Shown one piece after another: positions 1 through 7,039 of a stretch of 11,544 bases of DNA. Each line of letters opens with the position of its first letter. Positions within the stretch are counted from its first letter, which is position 1. The notes below the pieces were generated by a model. The model was not told the origin of the DNA. It did no database searches and was given only the letters and a program-made list of their open reading frames with translations. Source of the DNA: JAKAGE01 sp035541415. Lineage in GTDB: Bacteria; Patescibacteriota; Minisyncoccia; UBA6257; 2-01-FULL-56-20. The stretch lies in assembly GCA_035541415.1 (NCBI GenBank), contig DATKNI010000022.1:1-11544 (forward strand), written 5' to 3'. Both the position numbers and the translations under genes were made by a program.

Positions 1-507
1 ATAAACCGGTGAATTGGTTGGTGGTAGGCTAGGGAGTCCTTGCCACCAGCGACATCCAGGGCCAGGCACTGAAGTGTAACCCCAATAGGTGTGGCTATCT
101 TCGGTTGGAACCGCTGGAACATACCAGCCGATTTGATCGGAGCGCATGCCGTCATCGAGACGACATCCGTTTGAGTCAATTGTCGAAATATCTTTTTTCT
201 GATCGATGGCAGCACAGAGGGCGCAGAGCAGCTGCGGATTGCATGTTTGATATTCGCGCCATAATTTGCAGTTCGTAGCTCCGCAATTTCCGCATTTGTA
301 ATCTTTCGGAATCTCACCGTTCAGATATATTCCAGTTGCGGGAAAATAGGCGAGACGTTTTGCCATCGCCAGAGCTTCGCGTGGATTTCTCCAGCAGTCG
401 AGAAGAGTTGCTGAGGGTTTTCGTCCTCGTGATTGTTGATAGCGAGCGTGCAGCACTACATACTCAGGTGTGCCGATGGGATATTTCAGCAATTCGGATT
501 TTCGCAT
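1..507 (-). CDS. Cys-rich zinc-ribbon-like protein of unknown function (partial, C-terminus outside window)
   Basis: The frame is open for 169 codons from the ATG at 507 to the left edge, so the protein is cut at its C-terminal side. Residues 72-98 hold a CxxC (C72, C75) plus C80 and C89, then a second CxxC (C95, C98). This is the spacing of a small zinc ribbon. Around it are the aromatic segments KLWREYQT (81-88), DQIGWYVPAVP (124-134) and YWGYTSVP (141-148). I recall uncharacterised phage and actinobacterial proteins with this kind of motif series, but I cannot verify that here and assign no function. AGGAG (513-517 on the complement) sits 5 nt before the ATG, the best Shine-Dalgarno in the window. 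A sigma70-like promoter lies just upstream. GC is about 50 % by hand count, a little below the pilus genes. Its place directly beyond the 3' end of a tRNA fits an acquired gene (inference). Confidence 0.8.
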   Translation of the reverse strand, partial: MRKSELLKYPIGTPEYVVLHARYQQSRGRKPSATLLDCWRNPREALAMAKRLAYFPATGIYLNGEIPKDYKCGNCGATNCKLWREYQTCNPQLLCALCAAIDQKKDISTIDSNGCRLDDGMRSDQIGWYVPAVPTEDSHTYWGYTSVPGPGCRWWQGLPSLPPTNSPVY

Positions 508-537
508 AGGATCTCCTGATGGTAAGATGCCGATGAG

Positions 538-566
538 ATAATAGCACAAATACGTCAATATGTCTA
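538..566 (-). promoter_or_regulatory. Sigma70-like promoter of the Cys-rich gene
   Basis: Read on the minus strand: -35 TAGACA (561-566, 5/6 to consensus), a 17-nt spacer, and -10 TATTAT (538-543, 5/6) preceded by TGC, giving an extended -10. Transcription would start near 531, leaving a leader of about 24 nt that contains AGGAG (513-517). The -35 begins 2 nt beyond the tRNA 3' end, so the gene need not depend on tRNA read-through. Confidence 0.6.
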
Positions 567-567
567 G

Positions 568-638
568 CTGCCGGGCCTGGATTCGAACCAAGATACCATG
601 ATTCAGAGTCATGGGTCCTACCATTAGACGACCCGGCA
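568..638 (-). tRNA. tRNA-Gln (anticodon CUG)
   Basis: This 71-nt cloverleaf is on the minus strand. The acceptor stem is TGCCGGG (632-638) with CCCGGCA (569-575), and the discriminator base is G at 568, as usual for Gln. The D arm is GTC/GAC with GG in the loop. The anticodon stem is CATGA/TCATG with loop CTCTGAA, so the anticodon is CTG (604-606 on the complement) and reads CAG. The T arm is CTTGG/CCAGG with loop TTCGAAT. No CCA is encoded (the next bases are CTA), so the end must be added after transcription. The gene diverges from pilB and its 3' end faces the Cys-rich gene. Confidence 0.95.
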
Positions 639-698
639 ATAAAAAGGCTTGGGAAACGGAGAAAACTCCACAGAAAATAAGGGATGCGTGCGATTCCT

Positions 699-728
699 AT
701 GATACAATAAAACTATGCGCGATATCAA
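699..728 (-). promoter_or_regulatory. Candidate promoter of tRNA-Gln
   Basis: Read on the minus strand: TTGATA (723-728, 5/6 to the -35 consensus), an 18-nt spacer, and TATCAT (699-704, 5/6 to the -10). The start would be near 692, giving a leader of roughly 54 nt before the tRNA. The -35 lies inside the first codons of pilB and the -10 overlaps the pilB -10 on the other strand. Confidence 0.45.
700..708 (+). promoter_or_regulatory. Extended -10 promoter of pilB, probably giving leaderless mRNA
   Basis: TGATACAAT fits TGnTATAAT with one mismatch in the hexamer (703-708). Six bases separate it from the ATG at 715, which therefore falls at the expected +1. There is no good -35 and no Shine-Dalgarno. 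The 7025-7033 promoter has the same geometry. Confidence 0.55.
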
Positions 729-1944
729 ATCGCTGAAGGTTCTCATTGAAAAAATGTTGGGGGAGTCGATCGATACGATATCGATCATTAACCTCGTCGA
801 CCTCCTTGTGGAGTTCGCCTACGTGTCGAACGCGTCCGACATCCACATCGAGCCCACCAAAGATTACTTGCGTATCCGCTACCGCATCGACGGCTTGCTC
901 TTTGATTCGTACGACAAGAAGATCGACATGAAGCTCCATCCGGAGATTATCAGCCGCATCAAGGTGCTTTCCGGCCTTCGCACGGACGAACATTTGCTCC
1001 CGCAAGATGGACGCTTGCGTGTGGGCATCGAAGATTTTGGCGGCGTCGATGTGCGCGTTTCCATCATTCCGACGTACTACGGCGAGAACGCGATTTTGCG
1101 CGTCTTGGCCGGAACGCAAAATTTTGAACTCAAAGACCTCGGCTTCAGTCCCCAGGACCTCAAAAAAGTGATGGGGGCGATCGGAAAGCCGTACGGCATG
1201 ATTCTTGCGAACGGCCCGACCGGTTCCGGAAAGACGACGACGCTCTACACGCTCCTCAAACAATTGAACAGCCCGGAAACGGCAATCGTGACGATCGAAG
1301 ACCCGATCGAATATTCGCTCGACGGCACGACGCAAATCCAAACGAATGCAGAAATCGGATTTACGTTTGCAAACGGTTTGCGTTCGATCTTGCGCCAAGA
1401 CCCGAACGTGGTGATGGTCGGCGAAATCCGCGACGAAGAAACGGCGGCGATCGCCGTGAACGCGGCCTTGACCGGCCACTTGGTGCTTTCAACCTTGCAC
1501 ACGAACGACTCGGCAACGACGTTTCCGCGCTTGCTCGATATGGGCGTGCCATCGTTCCTCGTCGCTTCAACGGTGAACGTGGCCATTGGCCAGCGCCTCG
1601 TGCGCAAACTGTGCCAGAAGTGCAAAGTGGACCGCAAGCTTTCCCTCGACGAGTTCAAGAGCCTCCTTGAAATCATTCCCACCCTGCGGCCGGAAATGAA
1701 ATTCTTTAAGGCGCAGGGCTGCTCCGAGTGCAACGGGAGCGGCTATCAGGGCCGCTTGGGCGTCCGCGAAGTTTTAGAAGTTACCGACGACGTGCGCCAG
1801 CTCATCATGAATCGCGCAACGGCGCATGAAATTAAAGAGCAGGCGATGAAAGACGGCATGACCACGATGATCGAAGACGCGTTGCGCAAAGCGTCGCTCG
1901 GCCTCACGTCGATCGAAGAAATTTTGCGCGTGGTACACGAATAA
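715..1944 (+). CDS. pilB: Type IV pilus assembly ATPase PilB/GspE (short form)
   Basis: This cytoplasmic hexameric ATPase drives pilin extraction and pilus growth against the PilC platform. In the 409 aa I see the ASDIHIEP box (40-47), Walker A GPTGSGKT (167-174), the Asp box TIEDPIEY (193-200), Walker B with VGEIRDEET (235-243), and the His box LTGHLVLSTLHTND (252-265). The C-terminal zinc site has C300/C303 and C336/C339. That tetracysteine separates PilB/GspE from the retraction ATPase PilT. Typical PilB is about 560 aa. Here the N-terminal MshEN/T2SSE_N domain is missing and only about 40 residues precede the catalytic part. An in-frame stop at 700-702 rules out a longer start. The ATG has no ribosome site and lies 6 nt after a -10 box. 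pilC follows after 1 nt. Confidence 0.95.
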   Translation: MRDIKSLKVLIEKMLGESIDTISIINLVDLLVEFAYVSNASDIHIEPTKDYLRIRYRIDGLLFDSYDKKIDMKLHPEIISRIKVLSGLRTDEHLLPQDGRLRVGIEDFGGVDVRVSIIPTYYGENAILRVLAGTQNFELKDLGFSPQDLKKVMGAIGKPYGMILANGPTGSGKTTTLYTLLKQLNSPETAIVTIEDPIEYSLDGTTQIQTNAEIGFTFANGLRSILRQDPNVVMVGEIRDEETAAIAVNAALTGHLVLSTLHTNDSATTFPRLLDMGVPSFLVASTVNVAIGQRLVRKLCQKCKVDRKLSLDEFKSLLEIIPTLRPEMKFFKAQGCSECNGSGYQGRLGVREVLEVTDDVRQLIMNRATAHEIKEQAMKDGMTTMIEDALRKASLGLTSIEEILRVVHE

Positions 1945-1945
1945 C

Positions 1946-3232
1946 ATGGAGCGCCATTCGCCAAATTCCATGTCGCCGCATCCGATGCCGCCGCACAAAT
2001 CCACCGCCGCCGACGAGCCGATTCCAGCCGCGCTCACCGGCGGATCGAATCCCGCGGCATCCGCGTCTGCGCCTGACGTCGCACCGCCGCCAGCCCCTCC
2101 GGCGCCAGCTGTTGCTGCGGAGCCTCCAAAAAAAGCGCCCAAAGCGCCAAAGCCGCCCGGCAAGCCCGGCATTTTCTCGCGGTTTTTCGGCAGGATTTCC
2201 GTGCAGGATCGCATCAACTTCGCCCGCCACCTCTCGCTCGTCATCAAAGCGGGCCTGCCTATTTTTGAAGGGCTTAAGATCATCCAGTCGCAGACCGAGT
2301 CGGCAACGCTCAAAAAAGTTTTGGAAAGTTTGATTGCCGATGTGAACAACGGAAAATTCCTCGCTGACGGTTTGGATAAATATCAGTATCTCTTCGGCGA
2401 TTTCTTCGTGAACATCGTCCGGGTGGGCGAGTCGAGCGGAACCCTCTCCAAGAATCTTTTGTATCTCGCGGATGAATTGAACCGTTCCAAAGTGCTCGAA
2501 AGCAAAGTGCGGTCCGCGATGATTTATCCGCTCGTCATCTTGTGCGCAACGCTCGGCGTCGCCGGGTTCCTCACGTTCTATGTGTTCCCCAAACTGATCC
2601 CGGTATTCGGCAGTTTGAACGTGAGCCTGCCTTTGACGACCGTGATCATGCTTTCGGCGCTCCACTTTTTGCAGACGTATGGCATCCAGACATTTCTTGG
2701 CCTCATCGTGTTCCTTATTATTGTAAGAATTTTGGTCAAACGGGTTACCGGAATCCGCTACATGATCGATCGGCTGACCCTCATGATTCCGGTGGTTTCG
2801 GATCTTGTGGTCGGCGTGAACATGGTGAACTTCACGCGCGTGCTCGGCTTGTTGCTGAAAAGCGGCGTGAAAATCGTGGAGGCATTGAATATCACGGCCG
2901 CAACGGTCACGAATCTGGTGTACAAGCGGATCATTTTGGAATCTTCCGAAGAAGTTAAGAAAGGGGCGCAGATGGGCGTCTATCTTTCCAAGCACAAACA
3001 CTTCTTCCCGCCGCTCGTTTCGGGCATGGTGCTCATCGGCGAAAGCACGGGCAACCTCGAAGAGAACCTGGAATATCTTTCAACCTATTACGACGAAGAA
3101 GTCGATAACAAGCTTCACTCGCTCACGTCGCTTATTGAGCCGTTGATGCTTCTCGTCATGGGTCTGCTCGTGGGGTTCGTCGCCCTCTCAATCATTACGC
3201 CGATCTATTCAATCTCCCAAGGCGTCAAATAA
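1946..3232 (+). CDS. pilC: Type IV pilus inner-membrane platform protein PilC/GspF with Pro/Ala-rich N-terminal tail
   Basis: PilC is the inner-membrane platform that couples PilB to pilin polymerisation. Two T2SSF domains are visible, about residues 88-212 and 291-413. Each has the conserved GES(S/T)G turn (161-165 and 365-369). Hydrophobic segments lie near 194-216, 247-264 and 399-420, the usual three-helix topology. The total length of 428 aa is near the family norm, but residues 1-74 are a low-complexity tail rich in Pro, Ala and Ser that ends in a Lys/Pro stretch. This replaces the normal short cytoplasmic N-terminus. Met codons occur only at residues 1, 9 and 14 before the first domain, so most of the tail stays whichever is used; a GTG at residue 86 is a less likely start. 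The gene begins 1 nt after pilB, with no Shine-Dalgarno, so coupled translation is likely. Confidence 0.95.
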   Translation: MERHSPNSMSPHPMPPHKSTAADEPIPAALTGGSNPAASASAPDVAPPPAPPAPAVAAEPPKKAPKAPKPPGKPGIFSRFFGRISVQDRINFARHLSLVIKAGLPIFEGLKIIQSQTESATLKKVLESLIADVNNGKFLADGLDKYQYLFGDFFVNIVRVGESSGTLSKNLLYLADELNRSKVLESKVRSAMIYPLVILCATLGVAGFLTFYVFPKLIPVFGSLNVSLPLTTVIMLSALHFLQTYGIQTFLGLIVFLIIVRILVKRVTGIRYMIDRLTLMIPVVSDLVVGVNMVNFTRVLGLLLKSGVKIVEALNITAATVTNLVYKRIILESSEEVKKGAQMGVYLSKHKHFFPPLVSGMVLIGESTGNLEENLEYLSTYYDEEVDNKLHSLTSLIEPLMLLVMGLLVGFVALSIITPIYSISQGVK

Positions 3233-3235
3233 CCT

Positions 3236-4969
3236 ATGTCGAGGAAGGGAACCACGCTCATAGACCTCGTAATGAGCATCGCCATCATTGCTCTGCTTTT
3301 CGGCGGCGTCTATTTGGTTTATTTTTCGATCGAAACGGCCATTGCAAACGTGAGCGTCCGCGCCGCGGCAACACAGGCGATCAACAACGAGATTGAATTG
3401 ATTCGGAACTTGCCGTACGCGAGCGTTGGTACGGTGAGCGGCATTCCGAACGGCGTCATACCGCAGAGCCAAACCGTGACACAGGGCAATTTTACCTTCA
3501 CCCTGCAAACGACGATTTTGAACATCCAAGATCCGTACGACACGTCGCCGTCGAGTTCGCCGGTCGCCGATTACAAACTTGTCGACATTACCGCGAGCTG
3601 CCCCTTGTGCACCCGCTTCATTCCCATTGAAATAACGACGACGGTCGCGCCGTCGCTTCTTGCGCAGGGGACGGTGTATGGTTCGATTTTCGTGTACGCG
3701 ATTGACGCAAACGGCCAGCCGGTTTCGAATGCCAATATTCAAATCGTGAACGCGTCGGTCACGCCGAGCATCAACCTCACCGACACGACGAATGCGAGCG
3801 GCGTCCTCAAACTCATCGGCGTGCCGACGAGTTCGCAAGGCTATCAAATCTTTGCCTCGAAAGCCGGATACTCGAGCGCGCAGACGTATCCCGTGGGCGG
3901 GGCCAGCAATCCAAATCCGGTTCAGCCGAACATCACCGTTGCTTCGCAGACCGTGAGTAATCTCACCTTCGCGATCGATCGCATGAGTTCGCTTGCCATT
4001 TCAACGGCCAACAACCGCTGCCAGGCCATCGGCAACGAATCGTTTTCCATCGCCGGGGCCAAACTCATCGGCACCGGCCCTGACGTGCTCAAATTCTCGA
4101 CGTCATCCAAGACGAACGCGAGCGGTACGGTGAACTTTTCAAGCCTTGAGTGGGATACGTATTCATTGGCGCTGAGCGATGCCGGCAAAGATGTTGTGGG
4201 AACCATCCCATTGAATCCGATCACGATCAATCCGAGCACGTCGCAGACATTCGCTTTCATCCTGCAGGGCGCCGCCGATCCATCGCTTCTCGTCACGACG
4301 GAAGACTCGGCAACCGGCGCCGGCGTCACGAATGCGCAAGTCACGCTCACGCGGAACAGCGTTTCGCAGATGCAAGTTACGGGACAAGCCACGTTTTCCC
4401 AGACTGATTGGTCCGCGTCGGGAACCTATTCGAGCGCAAGCGGGATCGACACGTCGCAAGCCGGCGTGATCGGATTGCTTGCGAATGCAACGTCCGGATA
4501 TGCGACCACGACGAGCTGGCTCGTTTCAAACACCTTTGACGTCGGAGGATCGAGCTCAACCTTTAATACCATCACGTGGTCGCCAGCCTCCGAGCCAACG
4601 TCTACCATGCTCCAGTTCCAGGTTGCGGCGAATAACGATAATGCCACGTGGAATTTCATCGGGCCCGATGGTTCGGCGGGAACGTTTTTTACGGCAACCG
4701 GATCATTGCCGGCGGCGCTCTCCGGGAACCGCTATTTCCGCTACAAGGTTTATATGAGCACAGGAGACGCGTCGACCACACCCCAGCTCACGGGCCTCAC
4801 GGTGAATTTTACGGCAAATTGCGTGCCACCGTACCAGGTTCTTTTTGGAAACTTGGCGCAGGCGAATTACAGCTACGACGCCATTGCGCCGAATTATAAT
4901 GAAACGAGCGGAACGGTTCTCATCGGGTCGGGGAGTCAGCCGCTCGTCATAACCCTCACGCACCAATGA
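3236..4969 (+). CDS. Large multidomain prepilin-like surface protein (possible minor pilin or pilus-tip adhesin)
   Basis: The N-terminus is a class III (prepilin) signal: SRKG5 then TTLID and a hydrophobic helix to about residue 30. Position +5 is Asp, where pilins normally have Glu. An alpha-helical spine runs to about 60. A CPLC motif (C122, C125) follows. Residues 148-220 resemble a carboxypeptidase regulatory-like beta-sandwich (VYAIDANGQPVSNANIQI, then NASGVLKLIGVP). Two further repeats of similar type lie at about 250-345 and 349-385. The end (about 428-528) resembles a beta-sandwich I associate with CPR surface proteins, with ITWSP, WNFIGPDG and RYFRYKV. At 577 aa it is far longer than ordinary pilins. 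It starts 3 nt after pilC and overlaps the next gene by 4 nt. A role at the pilus tip or in binding is inference from size and domains. Confidence 0.8.
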   Translation: MSRKGTTLIDLVMSIAIIALLFGGVYLVYFSIETAIANVSVRAAATQAINNEIELIRNLPYASVGTVSGIPNGVIPQSQTVTQGNFTFTLQTTILNIQDPYDTSPSSSPVADYKLVDITASCPLCTRFIPIEITTTVAPSLLAQGTVYGSIFVYAIDANGQPVSNANIQIVNASVTPSINLTDTTNASGVLKLIGVPTSSQGYQIFASKAGYSSAQTYPVGGASNPNPVQPNITVASQTVSNLTFAIDRMSSLAISTANNRCQAIGNESFSIAGAKLIGTGPDVLKFSTSSKTNASGTVNFSSLEWDTYSLALSDAGKDVVGTIPLNPITINPSTSQTFAFILQGAADPSLLVTTEDSATGAGVTNAQVTLTRNSVSQMQVTGQATFSQTDWSASGTYSSASGIDTSQAGVIGLLANATSGYATTTSWLVSNTFDVGGSSSTFNTITWSPASEPTSTMLQFQVAANNDNATWNFIGPDGSAGTFFTATGSLPAALSGNRYFRYKVYMSTGDASTTPQLTGLTVNFTANCVPPYQVLFGNLAQANYSYDAIAPNYNETSGTVLIGSGSQPLVITLTHQ

Positions 4970-5586
4970 ACACTACTTCGCGCCAATCCGGATTTTCCCT
5001 CATCGAAGTTCTCGTGGTCGTCGCGATCGCGGCGGGGGTTGTGCTCGTCGTGAGCAATTTCAGCAACAATATCACGGGCCTCGATGTGCTCGTAAATTCC
5101 GAGCTTCAATCAAAATCCGACGTGAGCCAAACGCTCCAGATCATGACGGAAGAAATCCATTCGGCTTCGGTGTCGGCGAACGGCGCCTATGCGATTGATT
5201 CCGCCACGGGCACCTCGTTTGCGTTTTACAGCGACATCAACAAAAACGGCCAGGCGGAACACGTCCGGTATTTCTATTCCACGTCAACCATCTACAAAGG
5301 CGTCATTGCGCCCAGCGGCACTCCGCCAACCTATCCGACTTCAAGCGAAGTGATAACGGATGTCGTTGATAATGCGATCGTAACCACATCGTCGCCGCTC
5401 TTTACGTACTACGACAGTTCATATACCGGCTCGCAATCGCCGATGACCTATCCGATCGCCGTGCAAAGCATCCGGCTCGTGAAGGTCGCGTTCACGGTGC
5501 AGACCAACACCACGTCCACCAAGCAGAAATCGCCGCTCCAATATTTTTCAAACCTCATCGATCTCCGCAACCTCGACAGCAATTAA
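4966..5586 (+). CDS. Minor pilin, PilW/GspJ-like prepilin
   Basis: This 206-aa protein has a textbook prepilin leader: SRQSG with cleavage after G9, then FSLIEVLVVVAIAAG with Glu at +5. A helical segment with SKSDVSQTLQIMTEEIHSA (104 nt into the mature region, about residues 44-62) matches the PilW/GspJ pattern, in which the helix is followed by a beta-rich head. The head includes FAFYSDINKNGQAEHVRYFY (about residues 85-104), a segment often seen in such minor pilins. The gene is joined to the previous one by an ATGA overlap (4966-4969), a sign of translational coupling, and has no Shine-Dalgarno. It probably belongs to the complex that primes assembly or caps the pilus. The exact class (PilW, PilV or FimU-like) cannot be fixed from sequence alone. 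Confidence 0.85.
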   Translation: MNTTSRQSGFSLIEVLVVVAIAAGVVLVVSNFSNNITGLDVLVNSELQSKSDVSQTLQIMTEEIHSASVSANGAYAIDSATGTSFAFYSDINKNGQAEHVRYFYSTSTIYKGVIAPSGTPPTYPTSSEVITDVVDNAIVTTSSPLFTYYDSSYTGSQSPMTYPIAVQSIRLVKVAFTVQTNTTSTKQKSPLQYFSNLIDLRNLDSN

Positions 5587-5589
5587 TAT

Positions 5590-7020
5590 ATGAAAAAAAT
5601 CTTAAACCATATCCTACGGGAAAAACGGCGCGGCCAGCTTGCGGTCGAACTTTTGGTGCTCGCCGCGATCGTGATCACGCTGATCGGCGGATTTGTGTCG
5701 CTCGCGGCGTCATTCCTCAATCTCTCCGTGCGCGCGCAGAACGAGGCGCAGGCGCTCGCGATTGCGGAGGCGGGGATTGAGTACTATAAATGGCACCTCG
5801 CCTATTCGTCGCAAGATTTCACCGACGGGACGGGCCAGGCCGGGCCGTACGTCCATACCTACTACAACAAAAACGGCTCGGCGATCGGGCAATTTTCTTT
5901 GAATATTGCGGCGCCGTCGAGCGGATCGACGATCGTAACCATCACGAGCACCGGCAGCGTGAATGCCGATCCGAGCGTCAAAAAAATAATTACAGTCCGC
6001 CTCGGCGTGCCGTCATTCGCGCAATATGCCTGGGTTTTGAACAGTGCCGTAGAATTTGGTTCGACGGCACAAGTTTATGGAACCATTTATTCCAATAACG
6101 GGGTCCATTTTGACGGCGTTGCGCACAATCTTGTGGAGAGCGCGCTCACAACCTATACCGATCCCGACAACGGCTTGACGGAATGGGCCGTCTATACCGA
6201 CGGCCCGCCAGCCGATCCGCGGCCCACGACAACCCTGTCGTCCCAGCCGGGCATTTTCTTGGCAGGCCGATCGCTCGGCGTTCCCGCCATCGATTTTGCC
6301 GGAATCACGCAAGACCTCGCCGCCATCAAAACGCTTGCGCAGGCATCCGGAACGTATTATGCGAGCTCGTCCGCCAAGGGTTGGGATCTTGCGCTTACGA
6401 CGACCACATTCTCGCTGTATAAAGTGACGGCGACATCGTCCGCGCCCCATAACTGCACGAATGCCGACAACCAGTCCAGCTGGGATTTGTGGAGCATCTC
6501 CACCGAGTCGCTCTATGCAACGGGAACGATCCCGCAAAACGGAAACATGTTTTTTGAGGACAACCTCTGGGTGCGCGGGCATATTAACGGCGTCCGCGTG
6601 ACGATCGCGTCGGGGCGGTTCCCGGCGAATCAATCCACGTATTCGAACATCACCGTGAACAACAGCATCACCTACGGAAATTTCAACGGCTCGGATACGA
6701 TCGCGCTGATTTCACAGAACAACATCAATGTCGGGTACAACGTCGACAACGATCTCGTGATCGATGCCGCCCTCATGGCGCAGAACGGCTGGATCGGCCG
6801 CTACTATTACAGCTCAAACTGCGGCTCAAGTTATATCCGGAACTCGCTCACAACGTATGGCATCATGGGAACAAATCTCCGCTCCGCATTCAACTACGGC
6901 ACGAGCGGTTTCACCACGCGCACCTACAATTACGACGCCAATCTTCTGTACAGTCCGCCGCCGAGCTTCCCGCTCACGACAAACGGCTACCAGCTCATTT
7001 CGTGGCAGGAATTGCAATAG
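5590..7020 (+). CDS. PilX-like minor pilin with a TadE-like N-terminus
   Basis: The leader is basic (MKKILNHILREKRRG15) and is followed by QLAVELLVLAAIVITLIGG, so Gly is at -1 and Glu20 at +5, as in class III signals. GQLAVE also resembles the TadE/TadG pilin start. Residues 54-70 (ALAIAEAGIEYYKWHL region) match the PilX pattern in which an A-x-A-E-A-G helix follows the membrane segment. The 476-aa length far exceeds PilX of proteobacteria (about 200 aa). The rest is a beta-rich, Thr/Ser/Asn-rich ectodomain with short runs such as VYGTIYSNNGVHFDG (about 156-171), suggesting a beta-helical fold (inference). The gene starts 3 nt after the previous stop without a ribosome site. A structural role at the tip or in adhesion is likely but unproven. 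Confidence 0.75.
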   Translation: MKKILNHILREKRRGQLAVELLVLAAIVITLIGGFVSLAASFLNLSVRAQNEAQALAIAEAGIEYYKWHLAYSSQDFTDGTGQAGPYVHTYYNKNGSAIGQFSLNIAAPSSGSTIVTITSTGSVNADPSVKKIITVRLGVPSFAQYAWVLNSAVEFGSTAQVYGTIYSNNGVHFDGVAHNLVESALTTYTDPDNGLTEWAVYTDGPPADPRPTTTLSSQPGIFLAGRSLGVPAIDFAGITQDLAAIKTLAQASGTYYASSSAKGWDLALTTTTFSLYKVTATSSAPHNCTNADNQSSWDLWSISTESLYATGTIPQNGNMFFEDNLWVRGHINGVRVTIASGRFPANQSTYSNITVNNSITYGNFNGSDTIALISQNNINVGYNVDNDLVIDAALMAQNGWIGRYYYSSNCGSSYIRNSLTTYGIMGTNLRSAFNYGTSGFTTRTYNYDANLLYSPPPSFPLTTNGYQLISWQELQ

Positions 7021-7024
7021 CGAA

Positions 7025-7033
7025 TGGTAGAAT
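7025..7033 (+). promoter_or_regulatory. Extended -10 promoter of the major pilin gene, probably leaderless
   Basis: TGGTAGAAT fits TGnTATAAT with one mismatch in the hexamer (7028-7033). Six bases separate it from the ATG at 7040, so the ATG is at the expected start of transcription. There is no clear -35 and no Shine-Dalgarno. It fills the only intercistronic gap of any size (19 nt) in the cluster, which would allow the pilin to be made in excess of the machinery. Confidence 0.55.
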
Positions 7034-7039
7034 AGAAAT

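Noticed and set aside
538..558. TTGACG on the minus strand as the -35 for the Cys-rich gene
   Set aside because: The spacing to TATTAT is only 9 nt. TAGACA at 561-566 with 17 nt spacing fits far better.
697..1479. 260-codon open frame on the minus strand opposite pilB
   Set aside because: It mirrors a well-conserved ATPase, has Arg/Asp/His-rich composition typical of antisense shadows, and shows no recognisable motif.
1904..3001. 365-codon open frame on the minus strand opposite pilC
   Set aside because: Shadow frame of a clear PilC gene, with His/Arg/Asp-rich composition and no domain.
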